From: Lumbricus rubellus
Taxonomy: Eukaryota > Annelida > Clitellata > Crassiclitellata > Lumbricidae
Assembly: GCA_945859605.1 (NCBI GenBank)
Contig: OX243825.1
Coordinates: forward strand, 33,309,698 to 33,373,697
Reading direction: 5' to 3'
Length of the DNA stretch: 64,000 nucleotides
Part shown: positions 42,211 through 54,879 of the stretch, one piece after another
Layout of the letters: the number at the start of each line of letters is the position of its first letter
Position numbering within the stretch: position 1 is the stretch's first letter
Program-made: the position numbers and the translations under genes
Notes under the pieces: generated by a model
The model's database searches: none
The model's input: the letters and a program-made list of their open reading frames with translations, nothing else
What the model was told of the DNA's origin: nothing

Positions 42211-45200
42211 CTACAAGTATAGTATCATCACTGATAATTATTGTTGGCATCAATAATAAATTAAGACATGCCATGCTTTAAATATTGTGTTTAAGAGAAA
42301 TCATAAAAGGTAGAAAAACTGCCAGACGTCATGAGATATATTTTCATACCCTCCTCTTGCATCTCATACATGTCGTGTGAGGTGCAAGAGGGGAGGGTAT
42401 GAAATATATTTTGCGTACGTAATACCCGACCATTCAGCACACCAGGCCGCTATTAATAGCTGTGATATCAGCTGCTGAAAGGCCCTCAACATTGAGTTGC
42501 AAAACTCGAAATGTTGGCCCTGTGGTTTGTAAGTCATCGGGCTGCTGTCTGCCGACGTCTGTACAGTTTCCGGCGCGTGTCCGGAATCCATGCTGAAATT
42601 TGAATTTGGTCCTGCTGGAAGGATCATTGTCTTCACTCATGCAGTGTGTGATATAATTATAATGACCACTGGGTACTGATGGGGTGGGGGCGACGAGAAC
42701 GCTGATACAATGCCCCCTTCTCACACAGTCCGTGGTTTGTCTTAAGCCAGGGGTGTCAAACCTTTTTTAGTGGCGGGCCAGTGTGAACATCTTCTAACAA
42801 TTGGAGGACTTAAGCGATCAGCGCAGGGTAATTAACGATGTGCTTGAGACCTGAAATTAACTGAAGTCCAACTTCCTGGTTGAAGTTCAGCCGAGTAGAT
42901 ATATTTACCTACAGATTTCGATTTCACGAATGCACGTGCGGCGTTTAAAAGTCCATCGATTATTGAGGGTCAACACCACAAACCTGGTATGTGTAAAAAA
43001 TCTTTTGTGAGGCTGTGAAGAATAATTGTACGCATCGAATAGCGTCAAAACGTGATTTTCTGGAACAATCGTAGATGCGAGGTTTTTTGTGAAGTTGACC
43101 CTCATTATGCAAACATCTCTTGTTGCTGCCTCATCAATGTGGTGTTCGTGTAATTAAACGGTGAATGTCGAAACCTGTTTTGGCTACATGCATGCATTTC
43201 CTAATTTTTTCAGGAATCTTTGGAAGTACATTTTGCAACAGTGTAGAGCCTAATTTGAAACCCCGGTCAACTTATTTTGAACGCAAAATAAAATTGACTT
43301 ACTGTTCTAAGCAAGTATGATCTTGGCTTTACTTTTAACTTCTGAATCATTCATTTGCTATGCAACTCAAACCACAATATTGCAGTTTCGGACACTAAAA
43401 TATTCATAAATCGGTAAAATATCAAGATATTTGATCCGAAAAAGGCTTGTTTTAAAGGGAACTTCTACATGGTTATAAAATATCATCCTCGAAAATGACA
43501 TGAGCCTCGTTTTGCCTGATCGCATCACATTAATTAAACTTTCGATAGGTACAGAAGTAGGGGAGAGTTGCTATGAATGGACCACTTAAGGCAAACTTAT
43601 GTGTGCTGCATAAATGCTACTGAATTTCTAAAAGAAAAGTGCGCCATATGCTTGGTTGATTATTCATCTATGTTTTTAATAAGCAAAGGACTGAAAATAT
43701 TTGTGGATTCATGAGAAATAACTAAACAAAGCAACAGCTCTAAAAAGTCCAATCAAGGCAACCTGTTTCCTTGAATGGACCGCATGATATCATTGATTGG
43801 ACCAGTTGCCCTGAATGGAACACATTCATTTAAAGTCGTTTTTAAAAGGTAATCTTACCCAAAAAGCAAGGGAGTCGCTTTCAAAACACTTAGTGTCTAG
43901 ACATACAGTTAAAAGTATCATACACAATTGGAGAAGGCGTAGCTTAAATCAATTAAATACATGAGTGGCATAACCTCTGCCTGTAGACTAATTAGGAGTA
44001 GCCTACTTTGTCACAATGACCAGTGCAAGTCTGAATATAGACTATAGTGGAATAAATGATTGTGAAGTCTTACATTAGTACTCAGTTGAATCTATGTGAG
44101 AAGAATTGCGCGCAGTTCGCACAGAGGAACACACCTCATGTAGCAGTGTAAAGTTGGCCACACCCAATAACATTGCAAGTACTGGTGTCCCTAAATGGAC
44201 CACACTCAAATTATCGGTCCAATTAAGGAGAATTTCTGTGGTCCATTTCAGGCAACACGGACTACTGCTACTCACGCCGTTATAGTTTAACAGGTGTCAG
44301 TCTTATCGCAAAATCGAGTATTGTTGCTTAAGCATGAAACCTAGCTATGATTAAAACAAACGTGACTGCAATTTTTGAACTTTGCCTAAATTGTGTACAC
44401 TCATTGTCAGGCAGGTCAAAAATTAGATCAAAACTACGTGAAATAGAGTTTTTACCACAACTAAATAAATGTTTAGAATTCCGTAAAACTGAATGCACCG
44501 ATACGATCAATATCCAATCGCGCAAGAATACAACATTTGAAAACGAGGCAAAATATGCATCTAGGGTGTTAAATGGCTGCGGTCCAATTAAGGCAACGGT
44601 CCATTCTAGGCAACTCTCCCCTATTATAGAGCATAGTGAAAAAAGGAAGATCAGGGTAAAGGCTAGTTGGCAATTGTACCTTCTGAAGCAGTGTTTCTTA
44701 ACCAGTGGTTCGACCGAACCCTGCGGTTCGATGAGCCAGTACCAGAGGTTCGGTAGGGGTCCTCTGAAATATATACATATTCAAGATCAGTGAGTGTGAG
44801 TGTTTTCATTGTTTCCAAACGGCAACAACAAAGGACACAGTCATTAAAATGTTATTGGTAGCGTACATGTAGGTACGTTTAGTTAACTGTTAGTGGTTCA
44901 TGTATTAAACGTATTAATATTGTATCACATGTTGGTACAATTTTTATTTCCTTTTGTTCCCATTAGTTAAAAAAATATTGTTTAAACACTATGGTGTCCT
45001 AGGGGTTAAACCCCTCAGCCGTTCAACTTTTACCCTGCCTACACCGTTTGTTGTTGGGCTATGATTAGGCCTAGGCATAGGCTATTGCTGTAATATAACA
45101 TCACAATGTCTTAATAATGTAGGCCTTGGTATACATTGCAGGCATGACAAGGGATGAACATATAAGACTAGTCCGCAGTCCGCTCATTCAGTCATTCAAT

Positions 45201-48200
45201 CATTTAGTTATAGGCCTAATAAAGCTGGATGCATGGGGCATGATGATGGGGGATGAATGGAGGGGTTCGGTGAGTGGTCATGGATTCGCCTCCCTTGAAA
45301 AGGTTAAGAACCAAAATCTAAAGAGAAGGAAGAGTTTTCGAAAATAGCATCGGCCTACAGCAAATACCTAGAAATTTAACAAGTATTGCAGGCTGTTTGT
45401 TCTCTCAGTAACCCTAGTTAAGATTGCTTCATATAATCACATTGCGTTTGTCAGAATGAATATTAAATATAAAAAATAGATCGTCATTGTCATCATCATC
45501 ATCATCGTCATCATCATCAACATCATCAATGTAAAACAGCAAACAGGCATGATGGACTAACAACCATCTTCGGCTATTATATCCTGAACTATGTGCTCAA
45601 TTAAGAATCATTCAACTGTTTACCACGAACACCAGATAATCTTAAATATTTTTTCCGATTTTATCACTAAGTCTATGCGAACATTGCAATTCGTCGTTGC
45701 CTCCTATGAACTGTGTTGAATAATGAGATCCAAAATAAAAACAATTCAATCTAAACAACTGACAAGATTCCAGTAGCCTATGCTAGTGATTTCATAATCC
45801 ATTACACAACTCATAGCTTGATGTTGCTTGAACATTGCTTTGAGAATTGTAGCCGAAGTCAAGAGATATCAATCCAAACAAATTGACTTCCAAACTAATT
45901 GCAATCAATGGATGCAAAAATTACAATAAAGTTACAGAATATGAGTTCATCAGTAACGTTCACTTACTTGATCCTGTCTCTGGTGTTGTTGCCACAGTCG
46001 ATGGTGACGACGTTATAGAAAGAGGCTCCACTAAAATTCAAAAGCTTACGCGATAAAAAAAAACGTCTTCGAGGAATTAGGCTTACAAGATGTATTGAAG
46101 CGATGCGTAAAAATTTATTCTTAGAAAACCAGGCATCTACGCGAAAAGTTTAAAATTGTAATAATAAATAGCCCACAAATATGAGTTTAGACCTCCATTA
46201 GGATACTCATGGCGTTCGATCTGTTGATTCAATCGTTTCTCAAAATTAATTAACCAAATTAATGTAGGCCTACATTTGGAAAGTTGTTTGAAAGAATAAA
46301 GTTCTCTGCACTTCAGCAAAAAACTGCTTTAGACCTAAAAAAGATGGATTGTAAGAATTCGTATTATTTTGTCTTAGCTGGACTGGATAATTGTGGACAG
46401 TGGCGCAACTAGGGGGGTGCTGGGGGGTGCTTGAGCACCCCACAGGGCTAAAAATGTGACCCACGCAATTTTTCTAAATCCGATGAGTTTTTGTTGTGGG
46501 TGTGGGGAGGGGTAGGGGGTCTTTCGCTCTTTCAAATTTTCAGATTACACAAAAATCAAGCAAGTTCCTTCGTTCTTCTGTGTTATAACTTTAGTCAAAT
46601 TCATGGTTCGTAAAGCACTAGATTTCAGTGTTTAGCTCATCTATCTGAGTTTGTCTGAGTCTCGAGAATTTGCCTATAGGAATGAATTAAAAGCGTTATG
46701 CCTATGCCTTTGCATTACAGAGTCTCACCAATTTATTGATAATATGTTTCGACTTCGCCTAATTGATAGCCTATGTGTGCTATTTTTATTAAGGCCTAGT
46801 TAAGAATTGCTTTCGTTCAAATTAGTTTTATGATAATAATATAGTTATTCAACTTTGTTTGATCTAGACATTTCCAGCGGAGAAGCGCTCAGAAATGAAC
46901 AATTATCATATGATATCATTGTGCATATTGCATAACTTAATTACGGTCATGGGCGGATATTTAGGGCGATAGGGGAGGCGCAAGTAATTGTGAGGCAACA
47001 ATCTGAAATTTTAAACTAAAATCTATGACTATCAGCATTGACATTGAAAATGAACAATTTTATTAAGATGACAGCTTAAAAAAGCCCACAATATGGAAAT
47101 TTTAATAAATTGAACAATGAGAAGGGCATTTAAGTCTTACATCATGTCTCTCAGCAATGACTTCATGATAAATTTTGTTAAAATGGCATCCTAAAATGGA
47201 GGAGGCACATCCATTGACCTGCACTTACTAGCAGCAACTTTCCCTGATATATCTTTCTCTCTCACAGTCCGAGACCTTGGAATTACTCTGGATCAAGAGC
47301 TCAATTTCTCAAAGCATATCAATTTGGTCACTCGTAGTTGCTACTACCAGCTTCGGCAACTCCGAGTTGTCTCAAGATCTCTCTCTCTCATAGTGCTACT
47401 CTGACACTTGTCCATGCCTTTGTCACCAGTAGAATTGATCACTGCAGTTCGGTACTCATGGGTCTGCCACTTGGACTAATTGGGCGCCTTGAACGAGTTC
47501 TTCGTTCGGCTGCTCGCCTCATTGGCCGCATTCCTAAATATGCCCCCGTCTCTGCTTATATGCGTGATGTTCTTCACTGGCTCCCTGTTTCACAGCGCAT
47601 CTCCTACCGAGTTGCTGCACTTGTCTGGCGTTGCCTTACTGATTGTGCTCCATCATACCTGTCTATTCTTTGTCGACCTGTCTCTGACCTTGCAGCCCGT
47701 CGAGCTCTTCGCTCTACGACAACGGGGGAGCTTTTGGTTCCTCGAGCTCGCACTTCTACAAGACAGCGCCGAGCCTTTTCTTCTGTGGGTCCCGCTATCT
47801 GGAATGGCCTCCCACTAAACTTGCGACTTATGCCTAGACTAAATTCACCTGCTTTTTATAAGTCGCTCAAAACCTATTTATTTAGCTGTGGCTGGACTGG
47901 GAGCGCCTCTGAGTAGTTTCTTGAAGAAGCGCTATATAAATTCACGAAATGAATGAATGAATGAATCCCCTTGCACAAAACCCTTCCCCTGCTAGGCCTG
48001 CCTAATGCCCATGTTGAAATCTGAAATCACTTTTTAAAGTCATCACTGAAATAATAGAAATAAACGTAGAAACTAAAAAAAACTACTTTTCAAAATATTA
48101 TTATGAGTATATTCATTGATTTTTATACCACTCTTATCAGCACTGAAATAGCATAGCAAGTTTGCTTTAGATGACAGCTTAAAATGTTGCCACTGCAGTG

Positions 48201-51200
48201 TGGAAATTAGAAAATTTCTGACGCGGAAGGGCACGTATAATTATATACATTCCCACCCAAAACCCCTGCCCTCTAGGCGCAACATGCTTCGGAGATTGTC
48301 CGTTGTATGTTCGGTTTACTCCAGAAACGTTGATTCCCATAGAAGAGACTAAATAAAACATTGGTTTTGAGGGAGGGGCTAGATTAAACGCTGGCTATTA
48401 ATTCTGCCACTCGCGAGCTGTTAAGACCCTTCGTATTATCTAAACAAATGGGAAAGGGCATTTTTTTGGTCTGCAACCAAGTTTTTCAGAAGGTTTCATG
48501 ACTTTATTGTTCATAAATACAGCTGGCAAACAAGACTTACAAGAGCCTGAAACGTGTTCTAGCTGATGTCAAAAAGTAAAAAATGCAATTTATTGAGCTT
48601 ACGACGCTCCCTCAGACCCCCTAGTCGGCATTGGCTTCGTGCCTTCGGCACTCGCTGCTTCGCACCTTCGGCACTTACAATAATAATTCTGAGCACCCCC
48701 AAGCAAAATTTTCCGGTTTCGCCCCTGATTTTGGAACTACTTGTGTAGATTAAACAAGCGTTATCAGTATTGGTGAAAATAACAATCATTATCAGTGATT
48801 AGCAGTAATAGGCATGGTGTAAGAAGCATAAGTAAACACAGTCTTTCTTGTTTAAAATTCAAACTGATTTCGATTCAGTTCAATCCATCAATCAATCAAT
48901 TTATTGAGCCAAGAAGCACACAATATACATGTACAGGGTGGCTCCAAAAAAATGTACCACCGGATAAAATGCGATATCTTCGCAACCGATTGACATTTTT
49001 CTCCGAAAATTTTCCAATTTGAAGGGGAATGAATTTCCAACAATCCCTGAAAGTTTCAGTTGAAACTTTTTATGTTTGCAAAAGTTACAGCTGTTCAAAC
49101 TTAAAATTTGGTTTTTTCAAATTTTCGCGGAAAATGAACGTCACTTGTAGATTTCCATGTCAAATGATATCACTTTTCACTGCGACCTCAGAATTTCGTT
49201 TTGCAATTTATTGTAAGGTATAATGAAAGTGTCCACTCCTTGCCTTAGCACAAGCTCAACTTCTTTTTGTGAGGCTCAGTATGGCCTTGTTGGTCGGGTC
49301 CTGCGGCAACTGACCCCACATTAGCAGCAAGACTTGCTTCAGCTGACCAATGTTCTCCAACTGGGATGAAATGTCTTGCAGCGTTCCAGAATAGCTCACC
49401 AGACGTGATAAGCAAGAGGGCTAAGGTCTGGCAAGTTTGTTAGTCATCTTTGCCAATGCATTTACTTCAGTTGATGGCAATAAGGTAGCGCCATCATAAT
49501 CAAACTTACCGTGCGAGCAAGCAGGCGCATCGTCTTGCTTGAAAATAAAACCAGATGTTAGAGCATACCTGGTCTTCAATGAGTCTGGGTAAGAGAGTTG
49601 AAAGATGAGTTTGACATCTAACCTACTGAATGGGATTAAATGCAGTCTTTTATGGCAGCCGTAACACATGCCAGCAAATCTGATGCTGAAACCATGATGT
49701 GCTTTGCAAACTTGACCCTTTCGATTACCAAGGAAATTTCGTGAAAATCGCGATTTTTCCGTCAGACCATTAATGACCACTTCATGCCTCTCTTCCAACA
49801 TCTGACCTCCGTTACATTAACACATTTGCTGATAGCCTTTACAGTGCTCAGACTTCACTTTTCAATGGGTCTTTTGATATGACCGCGCGATGCCCCAGTC
49901 TCTGTTCACGTAACGTCCGAGTTCCCATTTTATCATTTGCAGAAACTTTGCCCATAACGTTCAGTAACGGGTACACAAACTGAGACCTTAATATACAAAA
50001 TATGACCAAATACTAAGAGCTTACATCATAAACAGCTTCTTTACAGCTCTTAGTAAGGTTGTATGACATCATCATAATTTTGTGAGTTGTAATTTGCCAA
50101 AAAATCGCAATGAAATCACATATATTGTAACATGATTCTCCGGAAATTCTAAAAAACAAAATTGAAAGTTTAAACAGCTGTAACTTTTGAAAACATGAAA
50201 CGTTTCATATGAAACTTTCAAGGATTGTTGGATATTCATTCCTCTACAAATTGGAAAATTTTCGGAGAAAAATGTCAATCGGTTGCGAAGTTATCGCATT
50301 TTATCCGGTTGTACATTTTTTTTGAGCCACCCTGTATATGTCATCACATCAAAGTAAACATGAACGCTCTTGGTGACAAAAGGAAACCCAGAAGGGACTG
50401 CAGATTCCCGCTGGTTAGGGCCACCTATGCACATTTTCTGGTTCTATGCGTTTACAGATTCAGCACAAAAAATTATATTCTATTTTCCATCGTAATAAAT
50501 CAAAATAAATCAAAACTTAACTAAGAAAACTAAACAGTTGGAAACAGCTAGGCCTATTATAGATGTAATAATTCAGCATTAACAAGGAACGCAGCCTACA
50601 GTTCAAAATAAACGCAGGTAAAACGGAGACCATGGTATGTTCAAGTCTTCAAGAAGAGATGAAGTTTTATCGTTTGAGGATGGTTAGGGACACGTTCTGT
50701 GGATGCATTGCATGATAGCAAAATTCGATTTCACGAAATTTAAAATGTAGTTCAGATGCACTTACGGCAGTCGGAGACAACGACAGTTAGTCCTGCACTG
50801 TATTGCTTTCCCCCATATGTATTAGATGCTGTGCATGTGTAGTTTCCATCAAGTGTCACCACAATGGTCCCGTCAAGTCCACCAAACGAGTTCTCGGATC
50901 GCCATTTAACTGAGGGTATTGGAATTCCATTTGCCATACAAGTTATCGTGATTTGTTGTGAACTGGACGCATTTCCATTACAGCTGCAAATGTTGTTTTC
51001 GCAGTTAGTTCCATTTATCGTCAAATTATATGGAGAATCTACAATTGATCACAGAATGGATATAGATGTGAACTTTAAAATTAGAATCCTAACTGCCTGA
51101 TATGACCACGTAGGCCGTGGTCTTCACGCTAACGAGTCGTTTTAAACTCAGCATTCGGTCTGCAACTGAAATTAAAGTCGATACTAGTCTTGCTTACTCA

Positions 51201-54200
51201 GGTTGCATTCAAAAGGATTATTCAGACATGTTATTGTAAGCTTATGTTATTTAATTAAAAATGGTGCTAAAAACAAAAAGAAAGACACACTTGATTCGTA
51301 ACATAAACTGCTGATTTCAGTGATTTCACAGCGTCCTCTGGATCAGATCTGTCACGTGCTTCTGCCAACGTGATAATTATAGCGATAAAACTACGTTACG
51401 GAAGTTATAAGGAGTTTGTGTTGGTGTGTGAGTATGTGTGTGTGTGTGTGTGTGTGTGTGAGTGTGTGTGTGTGTGTGTGTGTGAGTTGCGTGTGTGTAT
51501 TTAAGTGTGTGTTTATTTATTTCAGAAATTTATATAGCGCTTTTTCAAGGTAGGCTACTCAGAAGCGCTCACCGGCCCAACCACGGCTAAATACTAGAAA
51601 ACTTATTGTGTGTGTATTCTGCTGTTCTGCATATTATAGTGTTTGGCATCGTTCATCAGAAGACACGACTACTGTTGAATGACTTTAAAAACTCTCAGTA
51701 TTATTCTGACTTTCAATTACTCCAAAATAATAATGCCTTTTTCTGTGCGTAACATAATGACCTATGTGCATACGATAATAATAATAATAATTATTGGTTA
51801 GCTTAATGCTCTGGTTAAGCTTTACGTACAGCAGCTGACTACAATTTCGTTTTTCTTTTCGGTGTGTATTTGATTCCTGATGCTATTGGAAGCAATGCAT
51901 TGGTATTCTCCACCAGATGAAATTGATATGACGGCACCAGTTATGGTGATATTATTCTTCAGATCCATCCAAACGTATTGTGCTGGAGGGTTGGCATCTG
52001 CTGTACACGTAAGGGTTTCCGGTTTAAAGACACAATATTCCGCAGGTGGAACTGTTGAGTGTATGTTTATAGATTCAACAGGATCTAAAAGTAGAAAACA
52101 GTTGCTTTTTATGAACATGTAACATAATACTACAACTTTAACTATCAGGGTAAGAGATCGGTGAATTAGATATCATAATATTATGATCATATCTAATGGA
52201 TTATTGTGTTGTCACTTTATAGCACCCATAGCACGTGTATATACACACACAGTCATGCATACATGCACAAGCACATAGGCTACACACACGCACATATAGG
52301 CTACAGTCTAGCGAAGCTCCATTTCACGAGAATCTCGTTGATATAATTATGCTCTTTTATAGGCCATACTTGATATCTGGTTATTTTCAGTTAGATAGTT
52401 TCATAAAGAAATGCATGTACTCACATAGAACAATTATTTCTTTTGTGCTTCCAACTGTCAAATTGTCCGCTGGGGCAGTTGAATTGTAGCCACTGGTATT
52501 TCCTACTATTTCAAAAAATGTATTGCAATGAAATACTGGAACTGTTGGCTTCTGTATTGTTACTGTTGCTACTACAGTAACAACGTTTGGTGACGGATGG
52601 TATGTAGCGTTGGTGAATATCTGTCCTGATGATGTTGTCCAGTAAGGCAATGGTCTGAGAGAAGGCGCTGGTGATGCTGGTCCATTGTAGTTTACGCTGC
52701 ACGAAATGTTTAACTTATCACCATCTACTACTTCGGAACGGTTGTAAACTACGACACTCGCGACTGAATCTGTGAAAAGAATTATCATTCACTCAAACAT
52801 CTATAATTGTATTTCAGTAATATCTAGAACCAATAATATTAGAAAAATTAGGCTAATGATATGATTATGGCATTCACACCAGAGTCGATGACCAAAGTTT
52901 GTTCAGGTTCAACAGTTTAAACCCAGCCAAAAAACGAAAATATATTCAAATTTTGACCAGTCGCTCAATTCAGAAAAATTAAAGACAGCGCCAATTATTT
53001 TAAACTAACACCAATATATCATATCACTCACCAATCACCGTGACCAAGCTTCGGTATACACTTGATCCGCCATCATAGCAATTATAGACTCCAGCCTGTT
53101 GCATCGTAGCATTTGCTATTATCAATCTGCAAATGTTGTCTCCTATCAGTTCTGTTCTGTAATACTCTGCATTGTTTCCAGTGACAATGCAACCATTTGC
53201 TATCGTTGAGTAGTTGTTGGTTCCATCCGGTGAATGTCTCCAGTTGGAAATTGTGAGATCGCTTGTAGTACAATCCAGCATCGTCTGACCGTTGATTGTA
53301 GCGATTGCATTCGGACCAGCACTTTGTCCGCGTACTACAACGCCTACTAAATTAAAGTAAATTACAGCCCGAACATCAAGGTATTCTAACCTTGAATTTA
53401 TTTATCTATCACAGACTTAAGTTAGAAACAACCAGTGCAGCCAGTTGTCGACGTATGGTATGCAGCGTTGGTGAATATCTGTTCTGGTGATGCTAGCCTA
53501 CCCAATAAGGCAAAGCTCTGCTCCCCGAAGATAGTCAATAACACTGCATTCCTTGTAGTTGCGAACGATGGTCAGAATTCTTGCGTTGGTGTCAGCATAT
53601 AGGCCTACATCTTCCTTGGACGTTGTGACGGGTGACCAACAACTAAGCTTTGACAATGTCATGAAAAGCTTGCCACACATCAAAGACCTTAACAAGAATA
53701 ATTGCTAAACAATCGGAACCACAGTATACAGTGAATTAATATAATTATGATTAGGCTCTCGTCTAATAATAAGTTTTAAATATCAGTCTTTGATATGATT
53801 GTGGCAAGTCTTTTATGTCTAACACTTAGTTGTTATTTGGTCATTATTTCAGCATGGGAGGGGTCTTTGTCCGGGGTAATTGTTCGGGGGGGGGGTAATC
53901 ATACTAGGGGTAATTGTCCGAGACTCCGGGGGGCAATAATTGTCCTAGAACCGTTACGAGGGTCAGGCTCGAGTAAATAATTATTGAGGACAGTGGGTGA
54001 TGGATCAAACTAATGCGGGAAAACCTTCGGAGTGACGACGGTTAAAGGCAAGGCAGGACAGGATAAGACGAGATACAATAATACTGATCTCGTCACTTCT
54101 ACCTTTCAGTTCTTTCTTATGATAAAAATTTAATGCAAGAGCATAATCTTGTTTATTGAATTATTGCTAATAGTAGGCCTAATAATATTCACAAGCACGT

Positions 54201-54268
54201 CACTAACCAGTTGTAATCATCAGCATATTAAGCCACACAGGTAGACGCAATCCTAGTGATGGAGACAT
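41962..54268 (-). CDS. Gene B: paralogous four-Ig receptor with proline-rich TxYxxL tail (spliced model, incomplete)
   Basis: Exons seen: 54268-54208 (signal peptide), 53343-53032 (V-type Ig), 52769-52425, 52084-51830, 51038-50766 (Ig), 46030-45968 (stalk) and the tail exon at about 42210-41962. The first six join in phase 1 throughout, as in gene A. The transmembrane exon expected between 45968 and 42210 was not recognised; that interval is occupied largely by a mariner-like MITE, a hAT-like element and a LINE scrap, so the exon may be diverged, lost, or the tail may belong to another model. Whether B is a functional receptor, a soluble form or decaying is therefore open. Confidence 0.75.
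42336..42412. repeat. Hairpin near gene B tail exon
   Basis: tttcataccctcctcttgca and its near-complement close a loop of about 15 bases. Adjacent to a LINE scrap; origin unclear. Confidence 0.7.
42434..42724 (-). pseudogene. LINE endonuclease N-terminal scrap
   Basis: Frame ends with TFRVLQLNVEGLSAADI, the first strand of the apurinic-type endonuclease domain in LINE ORF2 proteins, then a stop. About 95 residues only. At 42750 a word caggggtgtcaaacc resembles a hAT-type terminus with no partner found; 42750-43559 is otherwise unexplained. Confidence 0.5.
43560..44621. mobile_element. Tc1/mariner-type MITE (TA target)
   Basis: Ends GGGGAGAGTTGCT.TGAATGGACC and (inverted) GGGGAGAGTTGCCTAGAATGG, flanked by TA (43558-43559, 44622-44623). 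Words like ggtccattnaaggcaa recur inside. 1062 bp, no transposase. Lies between gene B stalk and tail exons. Confidence 0.75.
44689..45317. mobile_element. hAT-like element, degraded right end
   Basis: Starts cagtgtttcttaaccagtgg and ends near ggttaagaacc, the usual inverted partner, but the last bases and the TSD are not preserved. 45318-45967 holds an ATC microsatellite (45490-45530) and no exon I can find. Confidence 0.55.
45968..46030 (-). CDS. Gene B exon 6: Ser/Thr-rich stalk
   Basis: 63-bp phase 1-1 exon, acceptor ATTTTAG and donor GTAAGT, encoding a stalk with core LSITSSPSTVATTPETGS. Same length and phase as gene A exon 6. Confidence 0.72.
46398..48727. mobile_element. Composite hAT-like element with nested insertions
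   Basis: Ends cagtggcgcaactagg and (inverted) caggggcgaaaccgg; TSD attgtgga / attttgga (46390-46397, 48728-48735; one mismatch). Inside are DNA related to the 20821-23134 family, including its right terminus ctagattaaacgctg at 48379-48393, and a CR1 fragment. Lies in gene B intron 5. Confidence 0.65.
47210..47966 (+). mobile_element. CR1-like LINE 3' fragment
   Basis: Reads DLGITLDQELNFSKHI, then after a frame break TSRIDHCSSVLMGLP, LHWLPVSQRISY, LLVPRART and VGPAIWNGLPLNLR. Ends in GCGCTATATAAATTC and (GAAT)n. Nested in the element at 46398-48727. Confidence 0.85.
48934..50334. mobile_element. Mariner/Tc1-like element with long terminal inverted repeats
   Basis: TIRs of roughly 200 bp begin CAGGGTGGCTC and are flanked by TA (48932-48933, 50335-50336). 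Complement: 1401 bp including a dead transposase on the minus strand. Confidence 0.85.
49421..49801 (-). pseudogene. Mariner-like transposase relic
   Basis: Frame contains FIFKQDDAPACSHGK, matching the QD-APAH block around the second catalytic Asp of Tc1/mariner transposases. Rest of the frame is short and no third catalytic block is readable, so inactive. Confidence 0.6.
50766..51038 (-). CDS. Gene B exon 5: fourth Ig domain
   Basis: 273-bp phase 1-1 exon, acceptor CAATTGTAG and donor GTAAGT. ITITC, VKWRS and GNYTCTASN form an I-set core. Extra cysteines at CENNICSC mirror those of gene A exon 5. Confidence 0.83.
51423..51518. repeat. GT microsatellite
   Basis: Long (TG)n run with a few interruptions in gene B intron 4, right beside a LINE tail. 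Confidence 0.95.
51519..51600 (-). mobile_element. CR1-like LINE 3' tail relic
   Basis: tttatatagcgctttttcaagg and ctcagaagcgctc, the inverted 3' end of the family at 47210-47966. Confidence 0.65.
51830..52084 (-). CDS. Gene B exon 4: third Ig domain
   Basis: 255-bp phase 1-1 exon, acceptor TACTTTTAG and donor GTACGT. ETLTC, YVWMD and GEYQCIASN give an I-set-like core, shorter than gene A exon 4. Confidence 0.83.
52425..52769 (-). CDS. Gene B exon 3: second Ig domain
   Basis: 345-bp phase 1-1 exon, acceptor TTTTCACAG and donor GTGAGT. DKLNISC, YWTTSSGQ and VPVFHC form the core. Strong similarity to gene A exon 3 over the full length, including the PASPAPS loop, with substitutions concentrated in the loops. 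Confidence 0.87.
53032..53343 (-). CDS. Gene B exon 2: V-type Ig domain
   Basis: 312-bp exon with LDC, NWRHSPDG, TGNNAEYY, NICRL and QQAGVYNCYDG, the V-like core shared with gene A exon 2. Acceptor TTTAGTAG allows two starts (53343 or 53346), both in phase 1. Donor GTGAGT at 53031-53026. Confidence 0.85.
53449..53520 (-). pseudogene. Relic of the second-Ig exon in gene B intron 1
   Basis: About 70 bases match the middle of exon 52769-52425 around the YWTT region (GCGTTGGTGAATATCTGT is shared), but the rest of the exon is absent. Reads as a partial exon duplication left in the intron. Confidence 0.6.
53858..53965. repeat. G-rich ggggtaattgtccg repeats
   Basis: Four or so imperfect copies in gene B intron 0 to 1 region, each with ggtaattgt. 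May be an end of a foldback element. 53970-54800 aligns with 23140-23980. Confidence 0.45.
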
Positions 54269-54800
54269 TCCTTCAATCCTGCAAGAAACGTTAAGAAATA
54301 TCGAAGAAATGCAGACACCGGTCTTCTCGTTTCAAAGTTTAAATATCTCGAATATGCAATCCGTCTACAGCTCGATTCTTTTCTTCAAATTGACACACCT
54401 AGCTGCGACTGGCAGATAGACATCGATAGATCCTCGCATATTATCTAAAGTAACGCTGACATTGAAAAGCACCTAATCTAAAAGTAAACTCTGTCTTTCT
54501 ATAAATAGATAGGCCTACTACAGATTTTAACTGAGAGTGATGGTAAGAATGAAATTACTGCTAAAGCGACCTCGTGCGAATAGGGAAAGTATTACTCACA
54601 GGCATTGATGATACCACTGAGCCACTCTGAATTTGTAAAGAAATTATGAAGCGACCCAAAAATGCTAGAAGAAAGTAAACCAGTTTGCCACCTCATTTGT
54701 TTTGCATTTAGTCAGACGCCTCAGACCTAATCATACGAGTCACGAGAGTGCGATGCTATCCTAAAGAGCCATCTGACAAAAGTGCTGGCGATTCAATTCT
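53975..54800 (+). repeat. Duplicated 5' region of gene B (copy of 23140-23980)
   Basis: Covers exon 1 and its upstream flank; similar words include gatggatcaaactaatgcgg and gagtgatggtaagaatga. The hAT-like element lies just next to this block in gene A and is missing here. Confidence 0.8.
54208..54268 (-). CDS. Gene B exon 1: signal peptide
   Basis: ATG at 54268 starts a 20-codon leader (MSPSLGLRLPVWLNMLMITT) ending at a phase-1 donor GTTAGT, aligned with gene A exon 1. Less hydrophobic than its paralogue because of Pro and Asn, but still a plausible leader. Confidence 0.75.
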
Positions 54801-54879
54801 TCTCTGAAGCGCTGTCGTCTCTGGTTCTAAAGGTTTCTACCAAAAAGTCGACGGGTAGCCTATCTATGTATAAATCATA

